A stretch of DNA of 64,000 nt from JAGPCK01 sp964535575 (GTDB lineage Bacteria > Bacteroidota > Bacteroidia > UKL13-3). Made by a program: the position numbers and the translations under genes. The first letter of the stretch is position 1. Every line of letters starts with the position of its first letter. The stretch lies in NCBI GenBank assembly GCA_964535575.1, contig CAZHTC010000001.1:124001-188000 (forward strand), read 5' to 3'. This document shows, one piece after another, positions 42,088 through 50,830 of the stretch. The notes beneath the pieces were generated by a model that was not told the origin of the DNA, searched no databases, and saw nothing but the letters and a program-made list of their open reading frames with translations.

Positions 42088-45000
42088 TTAATCAATGGTA
42101 ATTTCAAGACCTAATCCTCTTAACTCGTGAACCAATACGTTGAACGATTCAGGAATACCTGGCGTAGGTAAGTTATCACCTTTCACAATGGCTTCATACG
42201 TTTTGGCGCGGCCCACAATATCATCCGACTTAACGGTAAGAATTTCCTGAAGAATGTTTGATGCTCCGAAGGCTTCGAGTGCCCAAACCTCCATCTCACC
42301 AAAACGCTGACCACCAAACTGAGCTTTACCGCCCAAAGGTTGCTGTGTAATGAGTGAATATGGTCCGATTGAACGAGCGTGCATCTTATCATCAACCATG
42401 TGACCCAGTTTCAACATGTAGATAATACCAACAGTTGTTTTCTGGTGGAAACGTTCTCCTGTCAATCCATCGTGCAGGTAAACGGCACCGTCAATAGGAA
42501 GTTTAGCTTCATTCATATATTTTTCAATATCCTCAATTGAAGCTCCGTCAAAAATTGGAGTAGCGAATTTTACTCCCAGTTCTTTTCCGGCCCATCCCAG
42601 TACAGTTTCATAAATCTGCCCAAGGTTCATACGCGAAGGCACTCCCAATGGATTTAACACAATATCAACAGGAGTTCCATCTTCAAGGAAAGGCATATCT
42701 TCTTCACGTACAATACGGGCAACAATACCTTTGTTACCGTGACGACCTGCCATCTTATCACCCACTTTAAGCTTACGCTTGTCGGCAATATAAACTTTGG
42801 CAAGTTTAAGAATACCTGCAGGCAACTCATCTCCTACCTGAATAGCAAATAACTTCCGTTTGTAATCTGCGATTACATCGTTGGCAGCCACTTTGTAGTT
42901 CGAAAGAATTTCTTTAATCAAATCATTCTTTTCTTTATCTGTTGTCCAGTTGTTGGCATTGATATTTGTGTAATCAATGTCCATCAATTGTTTTTGGGTA
43001 AACTTGGTTCCTTTCGGTATCAGCTCTTCGTTGTAAACATTGGTAACTCCCTGTGATGTTTTACCATTTACTACAGTAAACAACTTGTCGACCAACACAC
43101 CTTTCAATGCTGCCATTGCTTTGTTGTGTTCGTCTTCAATTTTGCTCACTTTCGTTTTCTCCTCGCCTTTTGTGGCTTTATCCTTTTTGGTACGGGAAAA
43201 CAATTTTTTATCAATGATAATACCCGAGGTTGACGGTGGTGCTTTCATCGAAGCATCTTTTACGTCACCAGCTTTATCACCAAAGATGGCACGAAGTAAT
43301 TTTTCCTCAGGTGAAGGTTCTGTTTCACCTTTAGGAGTAATTTTTCCGATAAGAATATCTCCTTCGTGAACTTCGGCACCCACGCGAATCAATCCGTTTT
43401 CATCAAGATTACGTGTGGCTTCTTCGCTTACGTTAGGAATATCGTTGGTTAACTCTTCTTCGCCACGTTTTGTATCACGCACTTCGAGTTCGTATTCGGT
43501 AATATGAATGGAAGTAAACCAATCTTCTTTGGCTACACGTTCAGAAATTACAATCGCATCCTCAAAGTTATATCCCTGCCAAGGCATAAAAGCGACTTTC
43601 AGGTTGCGGCCCAAAGCCAGTTCACCCTGATCGGTAGCATGACCTTCGCACAATACATCGCCTTTTTTCACGGCTTGTCCTTTGCTTACAACTGGACGCT
43701 GATTGAGGCAGGTATTCTGGTTAGTTCTTCTGAACTTAGTAAGTGGATATGATTTTACACTACCGCTGAAATTAACAAGTAAATCCTTTTCGGTCTGCTC
43801 GTATTTCACACGTATTTCATTTGCGTCTACAAACTCAACTACGCCTGTTCCTTCAGCCACAATAAGTGCACGCGAATCACGGGCCACTTTTCCTTCCAGT
43901 CCGGTTCCTACTATAGGAGCCTGCGGACGGATAAGAGGTACCGCCTGACGTTGCATGTTTGAACCCATCAATGCACGGTTGGCATCATCATGCTCCAAAA
44001 ACGGAATCATGGATGCGGCAATAGATACAATCTGGTTCGGAGCTACGTCCATATAATCGAGTTTCTCGGGATCCACCATCGGGAAGTCCCCTTCGAAACG
44101 GGCTTTTACTTTTTGGTCAACAAAATTGCCATCTTTAGCTACTTGAGCATTCGCCTGGGCAATCACTTTTCCATCCTCGTCTTCTGCACTCAGGTAAACC
44201 ACTGGTTTATCAACAACAACTTTACCATCCACCACGGCACGGTAAGGAGTTTCAATGAATCCCATTCCGTTAATACGGGCATGCACACAAAGAGAAGAAA
44301 TCAAACCGATATTCGGACCTTCAGGAGTTTCGATGGTACACAAACGACCGTAGTGCGTATAGTGAACGTCACGAACCTCGAAACCGGCACGGTCACGACT
44401 TAAACCACCTGGACCGAGAGCTGACATTCTCCGCTTGTGCGTAATCTCGGCCAGCGGATTGGTTTGATCCATGAATTGTGACAGCTGATTGGTTCCGAAG
44501 AAAGAATTAATAACCGAACTTAACGTACGAGCATTGATCAAATCGGCCGGAGTAAACACTTCGTTGTCGCGAATATTCATACGCTCGCGAATGGTACGCG
44601 CCATACGAGCCAAACCAACTCCAAACTGTGAATACAATTGTTCTCCAACTGTACGCACACGTCTGTTCGACAAGTGGTCAATATCATCCACATCAGCACG
44701 TGAGTTAAATAACTCAATCAGGTATTTAATAATGGCAATAATATCGTCTTTGGTAAGAATACGCACGCTCATATCCGTACCGCGGTTTAACTTGCGGTTG
44801 ATACGATAACGGCCTACTTCACCAAGGTCATATCGTTTATCGGAGAAGAACAGTTTTTCAAGAATACCTCTTGCGGTTTCTTCGTCAGGTGGATCGGCAT
44901 TACGCAACTGACGGTAAATATGCTCGAGAGCTTCTTTACCTGAGTTCGATGTATCTTTCTGAAGTGTATTCAGAATAATCGCGAAATCATTGTGATTAGC

Positions 45001-45900
45001 TTCTTCCTTGTGAAGAATTACGGTTTTAACACCTGCATCCACAATCATGTCTATATGGTCATCTTCAAGTGTGGTATCGCGTTCAATAATTACTTCGTTA
45101 CGCTCAATGGAAACCACCTCTCCTGTATCTTCATCCACAAAATCCTCAACCCATGTTCTAAGAACGCGGGCGGCTAATTTTCGGCCAAGCACTTTTTTCA
45201 ATCCGGCTTTACTTACCTTAATTTCTTCGGCAAGGTCAAAAAGATTCAAAATGTCCTTATCGGTTTCGTATCCGATGGCACGCAACAATGTGGTAACAGG
45301 GAATTTTTTCTTACGGTCAATATACGCATACATCACGTTATTGATATCCGTTGCAAATTCAATCCATGAACCTTTGAAAGGAATTACACGGGCTGAATAC
45401 AGTTTGGTTCCGTTGGTATGATAAGTTTGTCCAAAGAATACTCCGGGCGAACGGTGAAGCTGCGAAACGATAATACGTTCGGCACCATTGATAATAAAGG
45501 TACCTTTTGGCGACATGTAGGGTATAGTTCCCAAATACACATCCTGTACAATGGTTTCAAAGTCTTCGTGCTCCGGATCGTTGCATGACAAACGCAATTT
45601 AGCCTTAAGCGGAACGCTGTAGGTTAAACCCCGGTCAATACATTCTTCGATGGTGTAACGTGGAGGATCCACGAAATAATCAAGAAACTCAAGAACGAAA
45701 ATATTCCTTGAGTCGCTGATTGGGAAGTTTTCGGCAAATACGTTAAAAAGCCCTTCGTTCTTTCTGTTTTCAGATGAGGTTTCGAGCTGAAAAAACTCGC
45801 GAAACGACTCAACCTGTACGTCAAGAAAATCTGGGTAATCGATTACCTTGTCAACTGATGCGAAACTAATTCTTTCAGTGACGTTATTCTTATTAGCCAA
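42088..45900 (-). CDS. rpoB: RNA polymerase beta subunit
   Basis: From the TTG at 45900 the protein has 1270 residues, beginning ANKNNVTERISFASVDKVIDYPDFLDVQ after the initiator, which aligns with Bacteroidota RpoB starts. The reading frame continues to a TTG at 45975, but that codon lies in an intergenic hairpin and adds 25 unconserved residues. Rifampicin cluster I is wild type (SQFMDQTNPLAEITHKRRMSALGPGG). Cluster II reads GRLCTIETPEGPNIG: Thr replaces the usual Pro at the E. coli 564 position. GDKMAGRHGNKGIVA and the C-terminal GGQRFGEMEVWALEAFGAS are intact. The gap to rpoC is 17 bases. Confidence 0.95.
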   Translation of the reverse strand: MANKNNVTERISFASVDKVIDYPDFLDVQVESFREFFQLETSSENRKNEGLFNVFAENFPISDSRNIFVLEFLDYFVDPPRYTIEECIDRGLTYSVPLKAKLRLSCNDPEHEDFETIVQDVYLGTIPYMSPKGTFIINGAERIIVSQLHRSPGVFFGQTYHTNGTKLYSARVIPFKGSWIEFATDINNVMYAYIDRKKKFPVTTLLRAIGYETDKDILNLFDLAEEIKVSKAGLKKVLGRKLAARVLRTWVEDFVDEDTGEVVSIERNEVIIERDTTLEDDHIDMIVDAGVKTVILHKEEANHNDFAIILNTLQKDTSNSGKEALEHIYRQLRNADPPDEETARGILEKLFFSDKRYDLGEVGRYRINRKLNRGTDMSVRILTKDDIIAIIKYLIELFNSRADVDDIDHLSNRRVRTVGEQLYSQFGVGLARMARTIRERMNIRDNEVFTPADLINARTLSSVINSFFGTNQLSQFMDQTNPLAEITHKRRMSALGPGGLSRDRAGFEVRDVHYTHYGRLCTIETPEGPNIGLISSLCVHARINGMGFIETPYRAVVDGKVVVDKPVVYLSAEDEDGKVIAQANAQVAKDGNFVDQKVKARFEGDFPMVDPEKLDYMDVAPNQIVSIAASMIPFLEHDDANRALMGSNMQRQAVPLIRPQAPIVGTGLEGKVARDSRALIVAEGTGVVEFVDANEIRVKYEQTEKDLLVNFSGSVKSYPLTKFRRTNQNTCLNQRPVVSKGQAVKKGDVLCEGHATDQGELALGRNLKVAFMPWQGYNFEDAIVISERVAKEDWFTSIHITEYELEVRDTKRGEEELTNDIPNVSEEATRNLDENGLIRVGAEVHEGDILIGKITPKGETEPSPEEKLLRAIFGDKAGDVKDASMKAPPSTSGIIIDKKLFSRTKKDKATKGEEKTKVSKIEDEHNKAMAALKGVLVDKLFTVVNGKTSQGVTNVYNEELIPKGTKFTQKQLMDIDYTNINANNWTTDKEKNDLIKEILSNYKVAANDVIADYKRKLFAIQVGDELPAGILKLAKVYIADKRKLKVGDKMAGRHGNKGIVARIVREEDMPFLEDGTPVDIVLNPLGVPSRMNLGQIYETVLGWAGKELGVKFATPIFDGASIEDIEKYMNEAKLPIDGAVYLHDGLTGERFHQKTTVGIIYMLKLGHMVDDKMHARSIGPYSLITQQPLGGKAQFGGQRFGEMEVWALEAFGASNILQEILTVKSDDIVGRAKTYEAIVKGDNLPTPGIPESFNVLVHELRGLGLEITID

Positions 45901-45960
45901 GCGATTTATTAATTTAAAATGTGAAGGAACAAAAGAAAAAGGAACGGGTACAAATACATA

Positions 45961-45989
45961 GTTGACCCACGGCAAAAGCCGGGGTCAAC
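45961..45989 (-). promoter_or_regulatory. Hairpin in the rplL-rpoB gap (attenuator or processing site)
   Basis: GTTGACCC (45961-45968) pairs with GGGTCAAC (45982-45989) and CGGC (45970-45973) with GCCG (45978-45981), giving a 12-bp stem with a single bulged A and a 4-base loop. No U tract follows on the minus strand. In E. coli the same gap holds a partial terminator and an RNase III site that lower rpoB relative to rplL; a similar role here is inference. Confidence 0.7.
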
Positions 45990-46013
45990 TCACAATAACT
46001 TTGGGTAGTATGA

Positions 46014-46391
46014 CTACTTGAGTTCAACTTCTGCTCCTGCTTCTTCAAGCTTAGCCTTCAAGGTATTTGCTTCGTCTTTAGAAACATTTTCCTTTACAGC
46101 TTTCGGAGCTCCGTCAACTAATTCTTTAGCCTCTTTCAAGCCAAGACCGGTAAGGTCTTTAACGAGTTTTACTACGTTGAGTTTTCCTGCACCTGCATTC
46201 TTAAGAATTACGGTGAACTCAGTTTGCTCAGCAGGAGCTGCAGCAGCAGCGCCACCAGCAGCCGGAGCAGCAGCAACAGCTGCAGCAGCAGGCTCAATGC
46301 CGTACTCTTCTTTAAGAATCTGAGCCAACTCGTTTACTTCTTTTACTGATAAGTTTACCAACTGTTCAGCAAATGATTTTAAATCTGCCAT
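46014..46391 (-). CDS. rplL: 50S ribosomal protein bL12 (L7/L12)
   Basis: The 125-residue protein has an N-terminal dimerisation helix (LVNLSVKEVNELAQILKEEYG), an Ala-rich hinge (residues about 35-55) and the factor-binding C-terminal domain (KNAGAGKLNVVKLVKDLTGLGLKEAKELVDGAPKAVKE over two helices). Copies form the stalk that recruits elongation factors. It follows rplJ; a hairpin-containing gap separates it from rpoB. Confidence 0.97.
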   Translation of the reverse strand: MADLKSFAEQLVNLSVKEVNELAQILKEEYGIEPAAAAVAAAPAAGGAAAAAPAEQTEFTVILKNAGAGKLNVVKLVKDLTGLGLKEAKELVDGAPKAVKENVSKDEANTLKAKLEEAGAEVELK

Positions 46392-46430
46392 TTTTGTAAA
46401 GTATTATATAGTTAACAATTAAATTTCTTT

Positions 46431-46955
46431 TTACTCGGGTTTTTCAGAGAGTGTTTTTACGATACCTGCAAGCTTTCCTCCGGAAGATTTAAGTGCAGAA
46501 ATAACATTCTTGGCAGGTGACTGCAACAAGGCAATGATATCTCCAACCAATTCGTCTTTCGTTTTCAGAGCAAGCAAGGTGTCGAGTTGGTTGTCTCCAA
46601 TGAATACTTCATTTTCTACAAATGCTGCTTTCAGTGCCGGCTTATCCATTCCGGCTTTTCTGAATTCTTTAATGATTTTTGCAGGAGCTTTGAAGTCTTC
46701 AGAGAACAGAATAGATGATGAACCTTTGAGTGAACCATACATTTGACCGTAATCAACTCCGGTACTTTCCAGAGCCTTGCGGATGAGTGTATTTTTGGCA
46801 ACGGTCATCTTCACTCCGCCCTTAAACATAACTCTTCTCAGTTCGTTTGTTTTTCCAGCGGAAAGTTGTGATGTATCGGTAATGTAGAAGCATTTGCTTT
46901 TATTCAAATGAGCGGTAAGCTCAGCAACTACATCGTATTTTTCTTGCTTTTTCAT
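46431..46955 (-). CDS. rplJ: 50S ribosomal protein uL10
   Basis: The 174-residue protein has the rRNA-binding N-terminal domain (KYDVVAELTAHLNKSKCFYI, MTVAKNTLIRKAL) and the C-terminal helix that holds bL12 dimers (PAKNVISALKSSGGKLAGIVKTLSEK). In E. coli the L10-L12 complex represses its own mRNA. It starts 5 bases after the rplA stop. Confidence 0.97.
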   Translation of the reverse strand: MKKQEKYDVVAELTAHLNKSKCFYITDTSQLSAGKTNELRRVMFKGGVKMTVAKNTLIRKALESTGVDYGQMYGSLKGSSSILFSEDFKAPAKIIKEFRKAGMDKPALKAAFVENEVFIGDNQLDTLLALKTKDELVGDIIALLQSPAKNVISALKSSGGKLAGIVKTLSEKPE

Positions 46956-46960
46956 ATTGA

Positions 46961-47659
46961 TTAGATTCCTGGTATTGTCTTCGTGTCAACATTTACACTC
47001 GGGCTCATGGTACTTGACATGTAAACGCTTTTGAAATAAGTTCCTTTTGCTGACGAAGGTTTTAATTTCGCAACGGCCTGAATTAATTCAACTGCGTTTT
47101 CGTAGATTTTCTCCGGAGAGAAGGAAGCTTTGCCAATGGCAGCGTGGATAATTCCGGTTTTATCAACTTTAAAGTCAATTTTACCCGCTTTTACCTCTTT
47201 TACAACTTTGCCTATATCGGTGGTAACAGTTCCGGTTTTAGGATTTGGCATCAGGTTGCGAGGTCCGAGAATCTTTCCAAGTTTACCCAATTTAGCCATA
47301 ATAGCAGGCATGGTAACGATTACATCTACATCGGTCCATCCGCCTTCTATTTTTTTGATATACTCGTCCAACCCAACAAAATCAGCTCCTGCCTCTTTAG
47401 CTTCAGCTTCTTTTTCGGGGGTACATAATACGAGTACTTTTTTAGTTTTGCCCGTTCCGTGCGGAAGAGCCACTACACCGCGCACCATTTGGTTTGATTT
47501 ACGGGGATCAACACCCAAACGGATGTCAACATCTACCGATGCATCAAACTTGGTTGTGGTGAGTTCCTTTACGAGTTTTGCCGACTCGTTCAGGCTGTAC
47601 TGCTTTGTACGATCGTACTTAGTCAGCACCACTTTTCTTTTTTTACTGATTGTTGCCAT
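46961..47659 (-). CDS. rplA: 50S ribosomal protein uL1
   Basis: The 232-residue protein has the uL1 landmarks VRGVVALPHGTGKTKKVLVL, GPRNLMPNPKTGTV and the C-terminal GTYFKSVYMSSTMSPSVNVD. It forms the stalk on the E-site side and is the repressor of rplKA in many bacteria. It lies 19 bases after rplK. Confidence 0.97.
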   Translation of the reverse strand: MATISKKRKVVLTKYDRTKQYSLNESAKLVKELTTTKFDASVDVDIRLGVDPRKSNQMVRGVVALPHGTGKTKKVLVLCTPEKEAEAKEAGADFVGLDEYIKKIEGGWTDVDVIVTMPAIMAKLGKLGKILGPRNLMPNPKTGTVTTDIGKVVKEVKAGKIDFKVDKTGIIHAAIGKASFSPEKIYENAVELIQAVAKLKPSSAKGTYFKSVYMSSTMSPSVNVDTKTIPGI

Positions 47660-47678
47660 GATAACGTCTTAAAAATTT

Positions 47679-48125
47679 TTAGTTTTTAGACCAGGGAGCA
47701 TCTCCGGTCACTGCGATACCCATGCTGCGAGCTGTACCGGCCACCATTTTCATTGCTGATTCAACGGTGAAACAGTTCAAATCGGGCATTTTATCTTCAG
47801 CGATAGTACGCACCTGATCCCAGGTCACCTGACCTGCTTTTTTACGATTAGACTCTGGCGAGCCCTTTTGGATTTTGCACACCTCGAGAAGTTGTGCAGC
47901 CACCGGTGGGGTTTTTATTACAAAGTCAAATGATTTGTCATTATAAACGGTAATTACAACCGGGAGTATTTTGCCTGTCTTATCTTGTGTTCGGGCATTG
48001 AACTGCTTACAGAAGTCCATAATATTAACACCCTTTGAACCCAATGCAGGTCCGATAGGAGGAGCCGGATTAGCTGCTCCGCCTTTAACTTGTAGTTTTA
48101 CAAATCCGGTTACTTCTTTTGCCAT
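47679..48125 (-). CDS. rplK: 50S ribosomal protein uL11
   Basis: The 148-residue protein shows VKLQVKGGAANPAPPIGPALGSKGVNIMDFCKQFN and the C-terminal SAMKMVAGTARSMGI. It binds the GTPase-associated centre and is needed for RelA activation during the stringent response. The start follows the nusG stop by 4 bases. Confidence 0.97.
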   Translation of the reverse strand: MAKEVTGFVKLQVKGGAANPAPPIGPALGSKGVNIMDFCKQFNARTQDKTGKILPVVITVYNDKSFDFVIKTPPVAAQLLEVCKIQKGSPESNRKKAGQVTWDQVRTIAEDKMPDLNCFTVESAMKMVAGTARSMGIAVTGDAPWSKN

Positions 48126-48129
48126 AAAG

Positions 48130-48678
48130 CTATTCTTTTTCTACTTGTATAAAGTTCAATTCTAAAGGTGTTCTGCGGCCAAAAATTTTCACCATCACCT
48201 TTAGTTTCTTTTTGTCTTCGTGTACTTCTTCAATTACTCCGCTAAAGCCGCTGAAAGGTCCGTCTGTTACCTTTACTGTTTCGCCCACAATAAAAGGCTC
48301 CGAAATACTTTCGCCATGCTCAGCGATTTCATCAACTTTACCCAGAATGCGGTTTACTTCCGACATTCTAAGCGGGGAGGGAACACCTTTGCCTCCTAAA
48401 AACCCAACTACTCCATTTACCGAATCAATGGTGTGAGCAACCTCTCCTACCAATTCGGCCTGAATTAAGATGTAGCCCGGGAAATAACTACGCTCTTTTG
48501 AAGTTTTTTTACCATTTTTAATCTGGTAAACTTTCTCCATCGGAATCAAAATCTGAGGTACAAAATGGCTAAGCCCCGCACGCACCAGTTCGGCCTCAAT
48601 ATGTGCCTTCACCTTTTTTTCCTGCCCGCTTATGGCTCTCACCACGTACCATTTAAAATCTTGTGTAGTCCCGCTCAT
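48130..48678 (-). CDS. nusG: Transcription termination/antitermination factor NusG
   Basis: The 182-residue protein has the NGN domain (WYVVRAISGQEKKVKAHIEAEL, RSYFPGYILIQAEL) and the C-terminal KOW domain (VKVTDGPFSGFSGVIEEVHEDKKKLKVMVKIFGR). It binds the polymerase clamp and links it to uS10 or Rho. Its place between secE and rplK is standard. Confidence 0.97.
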   Translation of the reverse strand: MSGTTQDFKWYVVRAISGQEKKVKAHIEAELVRAGLSHFVPQILIPMEKVYQIKNGKKTSKERSYFPGYILIQAELVGEVAHTIDSVNGVVGFLGGKGVPSPLRMSEVNRILGKVDEIAEHGESISEPFIVGETVKVTDGPFSGFSGVIEEVHEDKKKLKVMVKIFGRRTPLELNFIQVEKE

Positions 48679-48693
48679 GTTGATTTTTCAGTA

Positions 48694-48891
48694 TTAATTT
48701 TCAAAAAATTTATAAAAAATCTCCATGGCAAAATTGCTGGTGAAGTCTATTACAAAAACAACACCCGCAAAAATGATTGAGGCCACCATCACAATGATAG
48801 TACTGCTTTGCAACTCTTCCCAGGTAGGCCACGACACTTTTGTCATCAACTCCTCCGAGGTACTTTTAAGGTAAGCTATTACTTTTTCCAT
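48694..48891 (-). CDS. secE: Preprotein translocase subunit SecE
   Basis: The 65-residue protein has the short form: an amphipathic helix with LKSTSEELMTKVSWPTWEELQ and one membrane span (STIIVMVASIIFAGVVFVIDF). It clamps SecY. It lies between the tRNA-Trp gene and nusG, 15 bases before the latter. Confidence 0.95.
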   Translation of the reverse strand: MEKVIAYLKSTSEELMTKVSWPTWEELQSSTIIVMVASIIFAGVVFVIDFTSNFAMEIFYKFFEN

Positions 48892-48905
48892 TTTCTGTTG
48901 CTAAG

Positions 48906-48976
48906 CACGGGTGCCTGGGCTCGAACCAAGATCAACGGTTTTGGAGACCGCTATTCTACCATTGAACTACACCCGT
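48906..48976 (-). tRNA. tRNA-Trp (anticodon CCA)
   Basis: The minus strand folds as a cloverleaf of 71 bases: acceptor ACGGGTG with CACCCGT and discriminator G, D arm GTTC/GAAT, anticodon loop CTCCAAA with anticodon CCA, and T arm CTTGG-TTCGAGC-CCAGG. CCA is not encoded (CTTA follows). It lies between tuf and secE, a common arrangement. Confidence 0.95.
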
Positions 48977-49040
48977 GGGTTATAGACACCAAATGGAACC
49001 GGTGTTCTCGGTTCCATTCGGGGTCTGATTATTTTTTTAA

Positions 49041-50228
49041 TTACTTTAAAATCTCTGTTACCTGACCTGCACCAATGGTACGACCACCTTCACGAATAGC
49101 GAAACGCAGACCTTTTTCCATTGCGATTGGCTGGATCAGTTTCACTGTAATGGTGGTATTATCACCAGGCATAATCATTTCTACTCCCTCAGGAAGTACA
49201 GTTTCACCTGTTACGTCTGTTGTACGGAAATAGAACTGAGGACGGTATTTGTTAAAGAACGGAGTGTGACGTCCGCCTTCTTCTTTGCTCAATACGTAAA
49301 CTTCAGCTTTAAATTCGGTGTGTGGAGTTACCGAACCAGGCTTACAGATAACCATACCTCTGCGGATATCGTTTTTCTCAATACCACGAAGTAATAAACC
49401 TGCATTATCCCCTGCTTCACCACGGTCAAGAAGCTTGCGGAACATTTCAACACCGGTAATGGTTGAAGTCATTTTCTCGGCACCTAAACCGATAATTTCA
49501 ACCGGATCACCTACGTTAATTACACCACGCTCAATACGACCTGTGGCAACTGTACCACGACCAGTGATTGAGAATACGTCTTCAACCGGCATAAGGAATG
49601 GAAGATCAACGGCACGTGGAGGAATCGGAATATAAGTGTCTACCGCTTCCATCAGTTCCATGATTTTCTCTACCCATTTAGCGTCTCCGTTCAATCCACC
49701 CAAGGCAGAACCTTTGATGATTGGAATTTCGTCACCCGGGAAATCATATTTATTTAAAAGCTCGCGAATTTCCATTTCAACAATCTCCAGCAATTCAGGA
49801 TCGTCAACCATGTCAACTTTGTTCATGAAAACAACGATACGTGGCACTCCTACCTGACGGGCTAAAAGAATGTGCTCGCGGGTTTGTGGCATTGGTCCGT
49901 CCGTGGCGGCAACAACCAGAATTGCACCGTCCATCTGAGCCGCTCCCGTAACCATGTTTTTAACATAGTCAGCGTGACCCGGACAGTCAACGTGCGCATA
50001 GTGACGATTTTGAGTTTGGTATTCAACGTGAGCTGTGTTGATGGTGATACCGCGCTCTCTCTCTTCAGGAGCCGAATCGATTGAATCAAAAGAACGTGCT
50101 TCTGAAAGCCCTTTTTCTGCCAATACTTTAGTGATGGCAGCGGTCAAAGTGGTTTTACCGTGGTCAACGTGACCGATTGTACCAATGTTTACGTGTGGTT
50201 TCGAGCGGTCGAAATTTTCTTTAGCCAT
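49041..50228 (-). CDS. tuf: Translation elongation factor Tu
   Basis: The 395-residue GTPase has G1 GHVDHGKTTL, the switch region ERGITINTAHVEY, G3 DCPGHADYVKNM and G4 NKVDMVDD, followed by domains II and III ending GRTIGAGQVTEILK. It delivers aminoacyl-tRNA to the A site. It is the only tuf in this window and sits between the tRNA cluster and tRNA-Trp, likely one transcript with secE-nusG and onward. Confidence 0.97.
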   Translation of the reverse strand: MAKENFDRSKPHVNIGTIGHVDHGKTTLTAAITKVLAEKGLSEARSFDSIDSAPEERERGITINTAHVEYQTQNRHYAHVDCPGHADYVKNMVTGAAQMDGAILVVAATDGPMPQTREHILLARQVGVPRIVVFMNKVDMVDDPELLEIVEMEIRELLNKYDFPGDEIPIIKGSALGGLNGDAKWVEKIMELMEAVDTYIPIPPRAVDLPFLMPVEDVFSITGRGTVATGRIERGVINVGDPVEIIGLGAEKMTSTITGVEMFRKLLDRGEAGDNAGLLLRGIEKNDIRRGMVICKPGSVTPHTEFKAEVYVLSKEEGGRHTPFFNKYRPQFYFRTTDVTGETVLPEGVEMIMPGDNTTITVKLIQPIAMEKGLRFAIREGGRTIGAGQVTEILK

Positions 50229-50287
50229 AGTTAACTATTGTTTGAGTTGTTTATATTATTTTCTTTAAACTTTTATTTTACACCAAT

Positions 50288-50312
50288 AGCGGGACTAACC
50301 CGCTGTTTTTTT
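50288..50312 (+). terminator. Terminator-like hairpin antisense to the tuf leader
   Basis: AGCGGG-ACTAA-CCCGCT is followed by G and seven T on the plus strand, a good intrinsic terminator facing away from tuf. No plus-strand gene ends here. It could stop antisense transcription into the tRNA genes, or simply be a leader hairpin of tuf on the minus strand. Confidence 0.5.
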
Positions 50313-50340
50313 CCGGGATTTCACCGGATACTTTTTCTGG

Positions 50341-50412
<72 letters not shown>

Positions 50413-50481
50413 ATACTCAGTTGTTTGGGTCGTTTATTTTCTGTCTTAGTAGAAAATGTTCAACGTCAAACTCCCTTTTTG

Positions 50482-50554
50482 AGCGGGAGACCGGGCTCGA
50501 ACCGGCCACCTATAGCTTGGAAGGCTATCGCTCTACCAAATGAGCTACTCCCGC
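50482..50554 (-). tRNA. tRNA-Gly (anticodon TCC)
   Basis: Minus-strand cloverleaf of 73 bases: acceptor GCGGGAG/CTCCCGC, D arm GCTC/GAGC, anticodon stem ATAGC/GCTAT with loop CTTCCAA, T arm GCCGG-TTCGAGC-CCGGT. No encoded CCA. Third in the Thr-Tyr-Gly-Thr-tuf cluster. Confidence 0.96.
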
Positions 50555-50595
50555 TTTTCGTCTTTTTTGTCCTCGTTCCGACAAAAATGACCAAG

Positions 50596-50676
50596 TGGGG
50601 AGAGAAGGATTCGAACCTTCGAAGATTTCTCAACGGATTTACAGTCCGTCCCATTTGGCCACTCTGGTATCTCCCC
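50596..50676 (-). tRNA. tRNA-Tyr (anticodon GTA)
   Basis: Minus-strand class II tRNA of 81 bases with a long variable arm. Acceptor GGGGAGA/TCTCCCC, anticodon stem ACGGA/TCCGT with loop CTGTAAA, discriminator A as expected for Tyr. No encoded CCA. Confidence 0.95.
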
Positions 50677-50686
50677 AAAACCACAG

Positions 50687-50759
50687 AGCCACTTGCCGGA
50701 GTCGAACCAGCGACCTACTGATTACAAATCAGTTGCTCTACCAGCTGAGCTAAAGTGGC
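50687..50759 (-). tRNA. tRNA-Thr (anticodon TGT)
   Basis: Minus-strand cloverleaf of 73 bases: acceptor GCCACTT/AAGTGGC, anticodon stem ACTGA/TCAGT with loop TTTGTAA, T arm GCTGG-TTCGACT-CCGGC. It is the first gene of the Thr-Tyr-Gly-Thr-tuf transcription unit. A small stem AGGAT/ATCCT (50763-50775) lies just before its 5' end. Confidence 0.96.
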
Positions 50760-50796
50760 ATCAGGATTTTATCCTAATAAAATATACTGAGAACAA

Positions 50797-50826
50797 CCTT
50801 TTGAAAACGACTATTTTTTCAAAAGG
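50797..50826 (-). promoter_or_regulatory. 11-bp perfect palindrome at the predicted start of the tRNA/tuf transcript
   Basis: CCTTTTGAAAA (50797-50807) and TTTTCAAAAGG (50816-50826) are perfect complements around 8 bases. The predicted transcription start, about 7 bases after the -7 box at 50831, falls at or next to its edge. It could be an operator or a 5' hairpin that protects the transcript. Confidence 0.65.
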
Positions 50827-50830
50827 ACTG

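Noticed and set aside
43990..44403. 137-codon plus-strand frame inside rpoB
   Set aside because: Antisense shadow of a highly conserved gene, without start context or known domain.
42088..45975. rpoB starting at the TTG at 45975
   Set aside because: The first 25 residues have no match to known RpoB starts and are encoded in an intergenic hairpin; the TTG at 45900 fits the family.
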